Shown piece after piece: positions 17,446 through 26,769 of a stretch of DNA of 64,000 nucleotides (position 1 is its first letter; every line of letters starts with the position of its first letter). The notes beneath the pieces are model-generated. The model was not told where the DNA came from. It saw nothing but the letters and a program-made list of their open reading frames with translations, and did no database searches. This DNA is from Pacificibacter maritimus (GTDB lineage: Bacteria; Pseudomonadota; Alphaproteobacteria; Rhodobacterales; Rhodobacteraceae). The DNA is taken from assembly GCF_003814915.1 (NCBI RefSeq), contig NZ_RKQK01000001.1, positions 1,008,031-1,072,030 on the forward strand. The letters run 5' to 3'. Both the position numbers and the translations under genes were made by a program.

Positions 17446-18792
17446 ATGTTCGATAAAATCCTCATCGCCAATCGCGGCGAAATTGCACTGCGCGTTATTC
17501 GCGCCTGCCGTGAAATGGGCATTCAGTCTGTTGCGGTACATTCGACAGCCGATGCAGATGCGATGCACGTGCGTATGGCCGATGAAGCCGTTTGTATTGG
17601 CCCGAATTCATCAACGGATTCATACCTTAACTTCCCTGCGATTATCGCGGCATGTGAAGTAACTGGCGCGCAAGCGATCCATCCTGGCTATGGGTTCTTG
17701 TCTGAAAACGCGGCCTTTGTGCAGATCGTTGAAGATCACGGCCTCACATTCATTGGACCATCTGCGGAACATATCCGTCAGATGGGGGACAAGATCACCG
17801 CCAAAGAGACAGCGCAAAGATTGGGTATCCCGATTGTGCCTGGCTCAGACGGTGGCGTACCAGATGTGGCTGCGGCTAAAAAAGCTGCGGCAGACATGGG
17901 TTACCCTGTGATCATCAAGGCCACAGCTGGTGGTGGTGGGCGCGGCATGAAAGTTGCGCTGAACGAGAGCGAATTGGAAACCTCTTTCCGCACTGCGCGC
18001 TCTGAAGCCAAGTCCAACTTTGGCAATGATGAAGTGTATATGGAGAAATATCTCCAGAAACCACGCCACATCGAAGTGCAAGTCTTTGGCGATGGCCAAG
18101 GCGGTGGTGTGCATTTGGGCGAACGCGATTGTTCTTTGCAGCGCCGCCACCAAAAGGTTTTCGAAGAAGCACCAGGCCCCAGCATCTCCGCTGAAGAACG
18201 CGCGCGCATCGGTGGCATCTGTGCCAATGCGATTGCAGAAATGGGCTATAAAGGCGCGGGCACCGTTGAATTTTTGTATGAAGACGGCGAGTTCTTTTTC
18301 ATCGAAATGAACACACGTTTGCAGGTGGAACACCCTGTAACCGAAGCAATTTTCGGTCAAGATCTTGTGCGTGAACAAATCCTTGTTGCATCAGGTCAAA
18401 AGCTGTCGTTCACGCAAGACGAGCTTAAGGTCAACGGCCATGCGATCGAAGTTCGAATTAACGCTGAAAAATTACCGAACTTTTCACCCTGCCCTGGTCG
18501 GATCACGCAATATCACGCGCCAGGTGGTCTTGGTGTGCGTATGGACAGTGCTTTGTACGATGGCTATTCGATCCCGCCCTACTACGACAGCTTGATCGGA
18601 AAACTGATTGTACATGGTCGTGATCGCCCAGAAGCCTTGGCTCGTTTGCAGCGTGCTTTGGGCGAACTGATCGTAGATGGTATCGAGACCACGGTGCCGT
18701 TGTTCAACATGTTGTTGCAGGAAAAAGACGTCCAAACAGGTGACTACAACATTCACTGGTTGGAAAAATGGCTTGAAGCAAACCTAGGCTAA
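17446..18792 (+). CDS. accC: Acetyl-CoA carboxylase biotin carboxylase subunit
   Basis: ATP-grasp enzyme of 448 residues that carboxylates the biotin on AccB. N-terminal '[19 protein letters not shown]' is the family signature; the glycine-rich ATP loop reads '[14 protein letters not shown]' near residue 159, and '[14 protein letters not shown]' near 287 carries metal and bicarbonate ligands. The ATG at 17446 is preferred to the GTG at 17434, since the protein then begins '[11 protein letters not shown]' as in the family. Co-transcribed with accB and followed by a textbook terminator. Confidence 0.96.
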   Translation: MFDKILIANRGEIALRVIRACREMGIQSVAVHSTADADAMHVRMADEAVCIGPNSSTDSYLNFPAIIAACEVTGAQAIHPGYGFLSENAAFVQIVEDHGLTFIGPSAEHIRQMGDKITAKETAQRLGIPIVPGSDGGVPDVAAAKKAAADMGYPVIIKATAGGGGRGMKVALNESELETSFRTARSEAKSNFGNDEVYMEKYLQKPRHIEVQVFGDGQGGGVHLGERDCSLQRRHQKVFEEAPGPSISAEERARIGGICANAIAEMGYKGAGTVEFLYEDGEFFFIEMNTRLQVEHPVTEAIFGQDLVREQILVASGQKLSFTQDELKVNGHAIEVRINAEKLPNFSPCPGRITQYHAPGGLGVRMDSALYDGYSIPPYYDSLIGKLIVHGRDRPEALARLQRALGELIVDGIETTVPLFNMLLQEKDVQTGDYNIHWLEKWLEANLG

Positions 18793-18812
18793 GCCCGTAC
18801 AGACCCGAAATT

Positions 18813-18839
18813 AGGCCGCCTTCGGGCGGCCTTTTCTTT
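18813..18839 (+). terminator. Rho-independent terminator of accBC
   Basis: Perfect eight-pair stem AGGCCGCC / GGCGGCCT with a TTCG tetraloop, then TTTCTTT. Lies 21 bases after the accC stop. Confidence 0.93.
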
Positions 18840-18879
18840 GGCCCCCCAGCTTTGTGCAACCCCCATGTGATACATCCCT

Positions 18880-19524
18880 ATGGACCATACAGAACTTACG
18901 CCACAAATGATGCTAAATGCCTATGCCAATGGGGTCTTTCCAATGTCTGAGCACCAAGATGACCCAGAGGTCTTTTGGGTTGATCCGACAGATCGTGGAA
19001 TTTTTCCATTGGACCAGTTTCACATTTCGCGCAGCTTGGCCAAAGTTATCCGCAGTGAGTGTTTCGACATACGAATAAACACCTGTTTTGATGCGGTTGT
19101 CGAAGGCTGTGCTGACCGACCAGAAACATGGATTAACGACACGATCTTTAATCTCTATCGCCAACTTCACGCAGCAGGATTCTGCCACTCGATTGAGGTG
19201 TTTCAAGATAACGACTTGGTTGGTGGCGTCTACGGTCTGACGCTTGGTACCGCGTTTTTCGGTGAAAGCATGTTTTCGAGACGGAAAAATGCGTCGAAAG
19301 TGGCCCTCGCCTATACCGTGGCACGATTGCGCAGAACTGGCTTTACTCTCTTTGACACACAGTTCATTACGCCGCATCTTGCCTCATTGGGCGCGATTGA
19401 AATCCCGCGTGCGGAGTATCATCACCTCTTAGACAAAGCACTTGAAACGCGCGCCGATTTTACCGACCTAAGCGCCCCAGTGACTGCTCAAGATATATTG
19501 CAGGTCAGAGGCCAAATATCATAG
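18880..19524 (+). CDS. aat: Leucyl/phenylalanyl-tRNA--protein transferase
   Basis: N-end-rule enzyme that adds Leu or Phe from aminoacyl-tRNA to proteins with N-terminal Lys or Arg, marking them for ClpAP (via ClpS). The 214 residues are slightly shorter than the E. coli enzyme, as usual in alphaproteobacteria. Family motifs are 'YANGVFPMSE' near the start, 'FWVDPTDRGIFPLDQFHISR', 'GGVYGLTLGTAFFGESMFS' and 'LFDTQFITPHLASLGA'. Its last 37 bases overlap the convergent DUF2155 gene. The clpX/clpP genes are only 2.5 kb away, though this is probably coincidental. Confidence 0.94.
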   Translation: MDHTELTPQMMLNAYANGVFPMSEHQDDPEVFWVDPTDRGIFPLDQFHISRSLAKVIRSECFDIRINTCFDAVVEGCADRPETWINDTIFNLYRQLHAAGFCHSIEVFQDNDLVGGVYGLTLGTAFFGESMFSRRKNASKVALAYTVARLRRTGFTLFDTQFITPHLASLGAIEIPRAEYHHLLDKALETRADFTDLSAPVTAQDILQVRGQIS

Positions 19525-20024
19525 CGCGCATGATCCATCGCATTCAATGCTGGGCTTGATGCAACCATCCAGCCAGAAAAAACGGGATCTTCAATGCCTT
19601 GGGCGTGCACAATGAGATAGGCAAAGGCGTCACCAGATCTATTGTCTTTAGGATAACGGCAGTCGCCCAAAAGAACAGAAATACGCCCGAAAACAACAGG
19701 TTGACCTGATACAACTGTTAAATCTTGAACTTCGCCAGTCAGTTTATCAAGCGCACGCAGGTTTGCACCTGAAGCGCTGGACACAGGGACTTGTGTTTCT
19801 GTGGTGATGTCTTTCAATTCTTGCTGAAATCCTGAACCAGGAAAGTTTTGCAAGTCTTCCAAGGACAACCCATCACCGCCAAAACCAATCCCACTTTCAT
19901 CGAGCGGCTCAACAAGAATGTCATCTATGCCCGTTTGAAAGTCGTCCCCTAGACCATTGTCTTGCGCTGCGGCAGACAGGGTGCCAAACAGGATTGCCGC
20001 GCAGATAAAGGGCCCAAGCTTCAT
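19488..20024 (-). CDS. DUF2155 domain-containing periplasmic protein
   Basis: A 178-residue protein with a signal peptide (cleavage after 'SAAA', about residue 21), an acidic Gly-rich stretch and a C-terminal DUF2155 domain from about residue 85. The domain is recognisable by 'LRALDKLTGEVQDLTV', 'CRYPKDNRSGDAFAYLIV' and 'FSGWMVASSPALNAMDHARYDIWPL'. The function of the domain is not established; the two cysteines may form a disulfide in the periplasm. It overlaps mlaD by four bases and the convergent aat gene by 37. The conserved linkage to mlaD suggests a cell-envelope role. Confidence 0.9.
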   Translation of the reverse strand: MKLGPFICAAILFGTLSAAAQDNGLGDDFQTGIDDILVEPLDESGIGFGGDGLSLEDLQNFPGSGFQQELKDITTETQVPVSSASGANLRALDKLTGEVQDLTVVSGQPVVFGRISVLLGDCRYPKDNRSGDAFAYLIVHAQGIEDPVFSGWMVASSPALNAMDHARYDIWPLTCNIS

Positions 20025-20476
20025 TCGGAACCTCCGCTCGCTGTCACGAATTTCAACAGAAGATTGATCAAGCTGACAGAGCCTTGAGTGTCTGCGATAA
20101 CTTGGCCATCTTCGAAATTGAATGCGGAACCACCGGGGACAAGTTCAATAAAGTTGCCCCCCAGCAGGCCTTCTGATGCGATCAAAGCCGCGGTATCATC
20201 AGGCAAAAGGATGTCTTTATCCAAGGATAGAACCGCCTCAGCTCGAAAGCTGTCGCGATTAAGCCCCATATCAGTGATCGCGCCGACTTTGACACCAGCT
20301 AGGCGCACATCCGTTCCCACGCCGACGCCTTCTGCTGATCGGAATGACGCGGTCAATGTATATCTATCATTGGTGCCATTGGAAAACCCAGTCACCTGCC
20401 CCGCATAGAGCAAGAACCCAAGTGCAAGCGCCAATACACCTGCGCCAACGATAACTTCTGTCGTGTTTTCAGACAT
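20021..20476 (-). CDS. mlaD: MlaD-family outer-membrane lipid asymmetry protein
   Basis: MCE-domain protein of 151 residues: one N-terminal membrane helix ('VIVGAGVLALALGFLLYAG') anchors it in the inner membrane, then a single MCE beta-barrel domain with 'YTLTASFRSAEGVGVGTDVRLAGVKVG' pattern (core 'GVGVGTDVRLAGVKVG') and 'GLLGGNFIELVPGG'. MlaD hexamers bind phospholipid for the MlaFEDB transporter in E. coli. The partner genes mlaE/mlaF are not in this window. It starts right after the NDUFA12-like gene and overlaps the DUF2155 gene, so the three form an operon. Confidence 0.92.
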   Translation of the reverse strand: MSENTTEVIVGAGVLALALGFLLYAGQVTGFSNGTNDRYTLTASFRSAEGVGVGTDVRLAGVKVGAITDMGLNRDSFRAEAVLSLDKDILLPDDTAALIASEGLLGGNFIELVPGGSAFNFEDGQVIADTQGSVSLINLLLKFVTASGGSE

Positions 20477-20860
20477 TTATTCTGGCTGCCATGCCTCGTA
20501 GTCACGACGCTCCGCAGGCTGCGCGCGACGAATTGAGCCCGCAGGCGCATAGGCCGCAATGGTGCCCGTTGGGTTGTCAGCATGCGGTTTTTCCCATGCT
20601 TTGTGCTCTAGCGGCGTTGTGCCAGGCGCTTCATCAAACGTTTGATGTAGCCAGCCGTGCCAGTCAGGGCTCACACGGGATGCTTCGATCTCGCCATTAT
20701 AGATCACCCAGCGTTTGCTGTCGTCTTTATTGCGATAATAAATATTGCCTTGCGCATCGTCACCAACCTTGATGCCGTTGCGCCATGTGAAAAGTTGGGT
20801 GCCTAGCGTCTGATCATTCCACCAGACGAGCGCACGCAGAGCTGAGTTCACGATGCCCAT
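20477..20860 (-). CDS. NADH:ubiquinone oxidoreductase subunit NDUFA12 homologue
   Basis: Accessory subunit of respiratory complex I, 127 residues, found in mitochondria and alphaproteobacteria. Family features are '[23 protein letters not shown]' in pattern (core '[11 protein letters not shown]'), '[20 protein letters not shown]', '[15 protein letters not shown]' and a C-terminal '[10 protein letters not shown]'. It binds the peripheral arm of complex I on the cytoplasmic side. It heads a minus-strand operon with mlaD and the DUF2155 gene, separated from mlaD by no bases. Confidence 0.95.
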   Translation of the reverse strand: MGIVNSALRALVWWNDQTLGTQLFTWRNGIKVGDDAQGNIYYRNKDDSKRWVIYNGEIEASRVSPDWHGWLHQTFDEAPGTTPLEHKAWEKPHADNPTGTIAAYAPAGSIRRAQPAERRDYEAWQPE

Positions 20861-20991
20861 GGGTAAGCCTTTCGAGTTGTGTTGCTCATTCTATGAACCA
20901 TTGTTGCGTTAAGGTCCAGCGCAATGGCACCCTTGCAGCGTGTTGTCGCACAAACATTCGCCAACATCAGTCATAGTCTTATTTAGAAACA

Positions 20992-21021
20992 CGTACTCCC
21001 AACGGCGACGCTGGGAGTACG
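20992..21021 (-). terminator. Inverted repeat, probable clpX terminator
   Basis: Perfect ten-base arms CGTACTCCCA / TGGGAGTACG (20992-21001 with 21012-21021) lie 24 bases after the clpX stop on the minus strand, followed by GTTTCTAAAT. The T run is short, so termination efficiency is uncertain. Confidence 0.65.
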
Positions 21022-21044
21022 GTAGAATTTCTCAAGCGTGCAGA

Positions 21045-22313
21045 TTAGCCAGCGCTGGCTTCTTTTGCATCGGCTTCTGAATAGATCATCAAAGGTTGCG
21101 CATCTGTTGTTACAGCCTCTTCGTTCACCACAACTTCGGTGACATTTTCCATGCCTGGCAGTTCAAACATGGTGTCAAGTAAGATGTCTTCCAAGATGGA
21201 GCGCAAACCACGCGCCCCTGTTTTGCGTTCGATCGCTCGTTTCGCGATGGCCGACAAAGCTTCCTCGGTGAAAGTGAGTTTGGCTTTTTCCAGTTCGAAC
21301 AAACGTTGGTACTGTTTCACCAGAGCGTTTTTAGGCTCAGACAGAATGGTGATCAGGGCATCTTCGTCCAGATCTTCCAAAGTCGCCAAAACAGGCAGGC
21401 GGCCAACAAATTCGGGGATAAGACCAAATTTTAGCAGATCTTCTGGTTCAAGTTCGCTGAACAATTCACCGACACCGCGCGCTTCGGCATCTTTTACATC
21501 TGCACCGAAACCAATGGATGTGCCTTTGCCGCGCTGCGCGATAATGCGATCAAGCCCCGCAAATGCACCGCCGCAGATAAACAAGATATTGGTTGTATCA
21601 ACCTGCAAGAATTCCTGCTGAGGATGCTTTCGCCCCCCTTGCGGAGGCACGGATGCAACGGTGCCTTCCATGATTTTCAACAAGGCCTGCTGAACGCCCT
21701 CGCCAGACACATCTCGTGTGATGGAGGGATTATCAGATTTGCGGGTGATTTTATCAACTTCATCGATGTAAACGATACCGCGCTGCGCGCGTTCGACGTT
21801 ATATTCAGAGGCTTGTAGCAATTTAAGGATGATATTTTCAACATCCTCGCCCACATAGCCAGCTTCCGTCAAAGTTGTCGCATCAGCCATTGTGAATGGC
21901 ACATCCAAAATTCGTGCAAGGGTTTGAGCAAGCAAGGTTTTACCACAACCTGTTGGCCCCATCAGCAAGATATTAGACTTGGACAATTCGATATCACCAG
22001 CGCCGCTATTGGCATGGTTCAAACGTTTGTAGTGATTGTGCACAGCCACCGACAAAACGCGTTTCGCGGTTGCTTGGCCAATCACATAATCATCGAGCAC
22101 ATTACAGATATCTTTTGGAGACGGAACGCCTTCGGAAGATTTAAGACCCGTAGATTTGGTTTCTTCGCGAATGATATCCATGCAAAGCTCAACACATTCA
22201 TCACAGATGAAAACTGTTGGGCCCGCGATGAGCTTGCGCACTTCATGTTGGCTCTTGCCACAAAAAGAACAATAGAGCGTATTTTTGCTGTCACCGCTGG
22301 ACGAGTTCGACAT
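21045..22313 (-). CDS. clpX: ATP-dependent Clp protease ATP-binding subunit ClpX
   Basis: AAA+ unfoldase that feeds ClpP, 422 residues. The N-terminal zinc domain has cysteines at 15, 18, 37 and 40 ('CSFCGK', 'CDEC'). Walker A is 'GPTGCGKT' near residue 120, the pore loop 'GYVG' near 152, Walker B 'VYIDEVDK' near 183, and the sensor region '[13 protein letters not shown]' is near the C-terminus. In alphaproteobacteria ClpXP degrades cell-cycle regulators including CtrA. clpP lies 154 bases upstream; the gap could hold its own promoter. Confidence 0.97.
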   Translation of the reverse strand: MSNSSSGDSKNTLYCSFCGKSQHEVRKLIAGPTVFICDECVELCMDIIREETKSTGLKSSEGVPSPKDICNVLDDYVIGQATAKRVLSVAVHNHYKRLNHANSGAGDIELSKSNILLMGPTGCGKTLLAQTLARILDVPFTMADATTLTEAGYVGEDVENIILKLLQASEYNVERAQRGIVYIDEVDKITRKSDNPSITRDVSGEGVQQALLKIMEGTVASVPPQGGRKHPQQEFLQVDTTNILFICGGAFAGLDRIIAQRGKGTSIGFGADVKDAEARGVGELFSELEPEDLLKFGLIPEFVGRLPVLATLEDLDEDALITILSEPKNALVKQYQRLFELEKAKLTFTEEALSAIAKRAIERKTGARGLRSILEDILLDTMFELPGMENVTEVVVNEEAVTTDAQPLMIYSEADAKEASAG

Positions 22314-22467
22314 TACAATCCCCTAAGGCTGATCGCCTTTTAATTTCGTGTAGTTGGCCCAGCGTGGGCCAACCAATCTGTCCTTTCATCGAGTGTAGGA
22401 CAGCGTTTTTGCAGGCACAATGCCAAAATCCCACTCAGACGCGCAGTCAAAGCAGGTATGCATCATG

Positions 22468-23097
22468 TTATGCGCCAGCTTCGACAGCAGCGCGTGTTTC
22501 TACGATGTCATCAATCAGACCAAAGTCTTTGGCATCTTGAGGTGACATAAAGTTGTCGCGCTCAAGCGCATCAACGATGGCTTTCATCTTTTGACCCGTG
22601 TGCTTGACGTAGATTTCGTTCAAACGATCTTTGAGCTTTTGAGTTTCTTGGGCATGAATCATGATGTCCGTCGCTTGCCCTTGGTAACCGCCAGACGGCT
22701 GGTGCACCATGACGCGCGAATTGGGCAGTGAGAAACGCATCCCTTTTTCGCCAGCAGTCAACAGCAACGACCCCATAGAGGCCGCCTGCCCCATCACCAA
22801 AGTCGATACTTTTGGACGGATGTATTGCATGGTGTCGTAGATCGACAGACCAGAGGTAACAACACCGCCTGGGCTATTGATATACATGGAAATTTCTTTT
22901 GTTGGGTTTTCCGCTTCCAAGAACAAAAGCTGCGCACAGATCAATGAGGACATGCCATCATGTACTGGGCCGTTTAGGAAAATAATCCGCTCTTTGAGCA
23001 GGCGAGAAAAAATATCGAAAGCACGTTCGCCGCGGCTGGTTTGCTCAACCACCATAGGCACAAGCGTGTTCATGTATGTATCAATTGGGTCTTTCAT
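22468..23097 (-). CDS. clpP: ATP-dependent Clp protease proteolytic subunit ClpP
   Basis: Serine peptidase forming the double heptameric chamber of ClpXP and ClpAP, 209 residues. The catalytic triad is visible: serine in '[11 protein letters not shown]' near residue 105, histidine in 'MVHQPSGG' near 130 and an aspartate near 179. The oxyanion 'INSPGG' motif is at about residue 74. There is little N-terminal propeptide. It is divergent from nothing on its 5' side; 380 bases without a gene precede it and probably hold its promoter. Confidence 0.97.
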   Translation of the reverse strand: MKDPIDTYMNTLVPMVVEQTSRGERAFDIFSRLLKERIIFLNGPVHDGMSSLICAQLLFLEAENPTKEISMYINSPGGVVTSGLSIYDTMQYIRPKVSTLVMGQAASMGSLLLTAGEKGMRFSLPNSRVMVHQPSGGYQGQATDIMIHAQETQKLKDRLNEIYVKHTGQKMKAIVDALERDNFMSPQDAKDFGLIDDIVETRAAVEAGA

Positions 23098-23479
23098 CGG
23101 TCCCTGCCTCTTATCTGTCTTCTTGATGGTTAGCGTGGAAGTGTTACTCGAGTCTTAGTAAGACCATCGAGGAGCTGCAAGAGCGCCTGAAATCTTGGAC
23201 TTTCGCTATGATCTTTTGTTTTTGCCACCAGCGCAAACCGATAAGTTCATTTCCACAGTATTGTGATTTTATATATTTGTTTTCAAAGCTTTAAAATAGC
23301 TATTTTGCGCCCTGAGTTGAGGACTGTTTGTGTGTTTAAAACGGCGCCACCCTGAGATGTTGCCCCTTTGCATCAAATTTGTAGAAAATTTTATTAAAAT
23401 GCCGACTCACTTATATGGCCAGCGTCAAATCGACTTGAGATGCAGAACGCCCCCAAACCATGCCCTAAAATAGAAAGAA
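23098..23479. other. Gene-free stretch upstream of clpP
   Basis: About 380 AT-rich bases without a credible ORF. Near clpP there is a 13-base palindrome GTCTTAGTAAGAC (23152-23164), placed 55 bases before the clpP start, which could be an operator. The rest shows no clear repeat, RNA gene or terminator; it presumably holds the clpP promoter and the 3' end of the small-gene unit. Confidence 0.4.
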
Positions 23480-23698
23480 CTAAGCATCAGGCGGGGGCTG
23501 GGTGTAATCGGCGGGATTATAAACAATAAAGAACTGATGCACCAAATATCCGCCCGCGGCCAAAAACAAGGCCCCAAAGGTTTTGTTGCCGTAGCTCAGT
23601 TCAACGCCTGCCCAAATCAAACACACCACACAGGCCAAAGCTCTGCGCCACACGGGTTTAAAAAATGGGGTTTTCACATTCCAAAAAGACTTTTTCAT
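23480..23698 (-). CDS. Small conserved-looking membrane protein, 72 residues
   Basis: The protein starts with a basic, aromatic segment ('MKKSFWNVKTPFFKPVWRR') followed by two hydrophobic helices ('ALACVVCLIWAGVELSYG' and 'TFGALFLAAGGYLVHQFFIVY') and a short polar tail, so a two-pass inner-membrane protein is likely. I recall similar short proteins in other Rhodobacteraceae but no function. The Shine-Dalgarno is weak. It may share a transcript with the small ORF 54 bases upstream. Confidence 0.6.
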   Translation of the reverse strand: MKKSFWNVKTPFFKPVWRRALACVVCLIWAGVELSYGNKTFGALFLAAGGYLVHQFFIVYNPADYTQPPPDA

Positions 23699-23752
23699 GC
23701 ATCCATGTTCACGCCAACGCGCACCAGATACAAGGGCAAAATGTGCCGAGAT

Positions 23753-23953
23753 CTAGTCGAGCTTTAGCGCAGCCGCAGTCAATCGTGGGCAGCCAACACA
23801 AGACCCTGAACACACAACCTTGGAAGATTGCGACTTTAACGGTTTTTTCGCACGTGTGGCGGGCCCAACAGGCGGTTCAACCCATTGTGTGCGAAAATTT
23901 TGCCGCCCGAGGAGGCAGTCCAGAACGAAAGAAAGAGGGTTAATTTCAACCAT
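23753..23953 (-). CDS. Possible small cysteine-containing protein, 66 residues
   Basis: A 66-codon frame starting 'MVEINPLSFVLDCLLGRQ' with codon choice like the neighbours and a C-terminal cysteine cluster 'VVCSGSCVGCPRLTAAALK' (C-x3-C-x2-C) that could bind metal or an Fe-S cluster. No family was recognised and the ribosome binding site is poor. It is in the same orientation as, and just upstream of, the 72-residue membrane protein. No better frame exists in this interval. Confidence 0.35.
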   Translation of the reverse strand: MVEINPLSFVLDCLLGRQNFRTQWVEPPVGPATRAKKPLKSQSSKVVCSGSCVGCPRLTAAALKLD

Positions 23954-24062
23954 GATACAGCCCAATGCAGACACCTAATGTTATGCATTCACTAGGCAGT
24001 CCGCATGACGAACATATGAAGGTTTCACTGCGGTTTGGTAAACTTTTGCACAGCGGGCGTCC

Positions 24063-24917
24063 CTATGAAGGCGCTTGAGCCGCCAATCGAGAATGCCTTC
24101 GCGTGATCTGCAAACGGCGCACAAAGGCCACAAGGAACACCACTGTCAGGATCAAGACGATGGTTGGCGCAGGCGCACTATCAAGATAAAAACTGGCATA
24201 GACGCCAGCGCCCATCGAAAATGTGCAGGCCAGCATTGCGACCACCATCATCTGAGCAAAACGCCGCGCAATCAAAAAAGCAATAGCGCCCGGTGTTACC
24301 AAAAGCGCCACAGCCAAGATCAATCCGACTGCGCTGAGGGTGGCAACGATGATCAGTGACAATGCTGTCAGCAGACCGTAATGCAAAATATGAGTGTTCA
24401 AACCCGACGCCTGCGCTTGCGCGGGGTCGAAAGCGTGCAGCAAAAGGTCTTTCCACTTCAACAGCATGACAGCCGTGACCAAAAGGCCAATCAGCCCTGC
24501 GGTCCACAAGTCTTGCGCGCCAACCCCCAACATATTGCCGAATAGGATGTGATCCAAATGTTCGTTTGTGGTGATCGAGGTGTATAAGATGATGCCCAGC
24601 CCGAACATCCCCGCAAAAACAACCCCCATCACAGTGTCTTTTTTCACCCGACTATGATCCGATAAATACCCAGTTGCCACGGCGCAGGTCATACCCGCAA
24701 TGAATGCGCCAAGGATGAGTGGCAGCCCAAAAATCCACGCCAAGACAATGCCAGGGAGCGTCGCATGGCTGACCGCATCGCCCATCAAAGCCCAACCTTT
24801 GAGCACCAAGAAACACGATAAAATCGCTGTAGGAGGTGCGATCAAAAGGATGATCCAAAAGGCATTTTGCATAAAGCCAAATTGGAACGGTTGCAGCACA
24901 ATCTCTAAAACAGTCAT
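24063..24917 (-). CDS. sitD: Manganese/iron ABC transporter permease SitD-like
   Basis: ABC-3 family inner-membrane permease, 284 residues, about eight membrane helices. Typical features are 'LSCFLVLKGWALMGDAVSHATLPG' pattern (core 'KGWALMGDAVSHATLPGI') near residue 45 and the conserved 'VGLILAVALLVTPGAIAFL' near 208. Second of two paralogous permeases in a minus-strand sitABCD-type operon; its ATG overlaps the previous stop (ATGA). It ends the operon. Substrate assignment rests on the binding protein. Confidence 0.88.
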   Translation of the reverse strand: MTVLEIVLQPFQFGFMQNAFWIILLIAPPTAILSCFLVLKGWALMGDAVSHATLPGIVLAWIFGLPLILGAFIAGMTCAVATGYLSDHSRVKKDTVMGVVFAGMFGLGIILYTSITTNEHLDHILFGNMLGVGAQDLWTAGLIGLLVTAVMLLKWKDLLLHAFDPAQAQASGLNTHILHYGLLTALSLIIVATLSAVGLILAVALLVTPGAIAFLIARRFAQMMVVAMLACTFSMGAGVYASFYLDSAPAPTIVLILTVVFLVAFVRRLQITRRHSRLAAQAPS

Positions 24918-25795
24918 GTCTTTTCACCCGCATCCAAAACCTGCGATTGAGCAGCCAAACGCGCTATGCGTTTGCTTGCTATAACGCCGTGTTTCGGAGC
25001 AAACACAAAGGCCAATAGGAACAACGCGGTTTGAAGAACCACGATGATACCGCCCGTCGCCCCATCCAAAAAGTAACTGGCATAAGCGCCGACAAAACAG
25101 GTCATAGCGCCGATGACGACACTCACGATCAGCAAGCGTTCAAAACGGTCGCATAGCAAATAGGCCGTGGCGCCTGGTGTCACGACCAAAGCGATCACCA
25201 AAAACGCCCCCACCGTCATCATTGCAGCGACAATTGATGCAGAAAGAAGCATGAAAAAGATGGCCTTTAACAGCTCTGGACGCAAGCCGATCGACCGCGC
25301 GTGGGTTTCATCGAAAAACACCACCATAAGGTCTTTCCATTTTGTCAAAAGCACCACCAAACACACAAGGCCAATGATCACCAATTGCAAGGTGTCTTCT
25401 GGCGTGATGGCCAAAATATTGCCCATGATGATCGTTTGGATGCTCACGGACATTGGCGAGAGGGACACCATGAACAGGCCGAGGCCAAAGAATGATGTAA
25501 AGATGATGCCGATAATCACGTCAATTTTCAGACCTGAGCGTTCTGACAGAAACAACATCGCGCCTGCAGCCAACCCGCCAGCGATGAATGCGCCCAGCGC
25601 AAACGGAAGCCCCAGCATGTAAGCACCAGCAACGCCGGGCACCACCGAATGGCTCAGCGCATCGCCAATCAAAGACCAGCCTTTCAGCATCAAATAGGCC
25701 GACAAAAATGCGCACACGCCGCCAACGAGCGCAGAAACCCACATGGCGGTAAACATGTAACGATACGAAAACGGTTCCAGCAGAAGATCGATCAT
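24914..25795 (-). CDS. sitC: Manganese/iron ABC transporter permease SitC-like
   Basis: ABC-3 permease of 293 residues, paralogous to the downstream gene. The motif '[20 protein letters not shown]' near residue 36 and '[19 protein letters not shown]' near 203 are the family landmarks. With the downstream permease it should form a heterodimeric channel, as in the Sit and Yfe systems. Overlaps the ATPase gene by four bases on its 5' side and sitD by four on its 3' side, so the operon is tightly coupled. Confidence 0.88.
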   Translation of the reverse strand: MIDLLLEPFSYRYMFTAMWVSALVGGVCAFLSAYLMLKGWSLIGDALSHSVVPGVAGAYMLGLPFALGAFIAGGLAAGAMLFLSERSGLKIDVIIGIIFTSFFGLGLFMVSLSPMSVSIQTIIMGNILAITPEDTLQLVIIGLVCLVVLLTKWKDLMVVFFDETHARSIGLRPELLKAIFFMLLSASIVAAMMTVGAFLVIALVVTPGATAYLLCDRFERLLIVSVVIGAMTCFVGAYASYFLDGATGGIIVVLQTALFLLAFVFAPKHGVIASKRIARLAAQSQVLDAGEKT

Positions 25796-26736
25796 GAGGC
25801 GTCTTCTTTTACTGCGCCACGTGATGGGGTCACATTAGGTGCTGCCCCCGCTCTCTCCGCATCCTCTTGCTCAGCGCGCTTGGCCCCATACATAACGAAA
25901 GGGCGTTCATCATCAGAAATGATCCGTACTTCACGGGCGTCATCATCATCGTGCAATTCGTCACCCCCTAGGGTGAAATGGCGCAAGACACCACCAAAGG
26001 CGCGCTCCAGATTGTCATGGGTAAACACATCTTCGGTTAAACCATAGCCCAGCACAGTGCCTTTGACCAAAACCGTACGATCACAAAAATGCGGCACGGA
26101 CCCCAGATTATGGGTCGAAACCAACATCACGCGCCCCTCGTCGCGCAATTCACGCAAGAGCGCGATGATCTGTTCTTCGGTTTTCACATCCACGCCCGTG
26201 AAAGGTTCGTCTAACAAAATCACCTGACCGTCTTGGGCCAAGGCACGCGCAAGAAACACGCGCTTGCGTTGTCCGCCTGACAGTTCCCCGATTTGGCGTT
26301 TGCGGAAATCTTGCATATTCACACGCGCCAAGGCCTGATCAACAGCCGCATGATCTGCGGCTTTGGCACGACGGAAAAACCCCATTTTACCATAGCGGCC
26401 CATCATGACCACATCTTCCACCAAGACAGGGAAAGCCCAATCGACGTCTTCCGCTTGGGGCACATAAGCCACCAGATTTTCACGCAGGGCTTGTTTGACA
26501 GATTTCCCCAATAGGCGAATATCGCCTTGGGACGCAGGCACAAACCCCATGATCGCTTTGAACAGGGTTGATTTGCCCGCACCATTCACCCCCACCAAAG
26601 CAGTGATCGTCCCGCGGGGGATTTCAAAACTGGCTTTGTGCAGTGCCATATGGCCGTTACGATAGGTCACTGTGACATCATGCGCCATGATGCCGCTGTC
26701 TTGCGTCGTTTGGGGATGGGCTAAAGCTTGCGTCAC
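25792..26736 (-). CDS. sitB: Manganese/iron ABC transporter ATP-binding protein SitB-like
   Basis: ATPase of 314 residues with Walker A 'GVNGAGKST' near residue 49, signature '[15 protein letters not shown]' near 153, Walker B '[11 protein letters not shown]' and the H-loop 'VSTHNLGSV'. It carries an unusual C-terminal extension of about 60 residues after the family core, starting with an acidic, histidine-containing stretch '[14 protein letters not shown]' that could sense or sequester metal, though this is speculative. It lies 33 bases after sitA. Confidence 0.9.
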   Translation of the reverse strand: MTQALAHPQTTQDSGIMAHDVTVTYRNGHMALHKASFEIPRGTITALVGVNGAGKSTLFKAIMGFVPASQGDIRLLGKSVKQALRENLVAYVPQAEDVDWAFPVLVEDVVMMGRYGKMGFFRRAKAADHAAVDQALARVNMQDFRKRQIGELSGGQRKRVFLARALAQDGQVILLDEPFTGVDVKTEEQIIALLRELRDEGRVMLVSTHNLGSVPHFCDRTVLVKGTVLGYGLTEDVFTHDNLERAFGGVLRHFTLGGDELHDDDDAREVRIISDDERPFVMYGAKRAEQEDAERAGAAPNVTPSRGAVKEDAS

Positions 26737-26769
26737 AAAGATATCCTTAAAAAGGCGAGGCTTAGAAGA

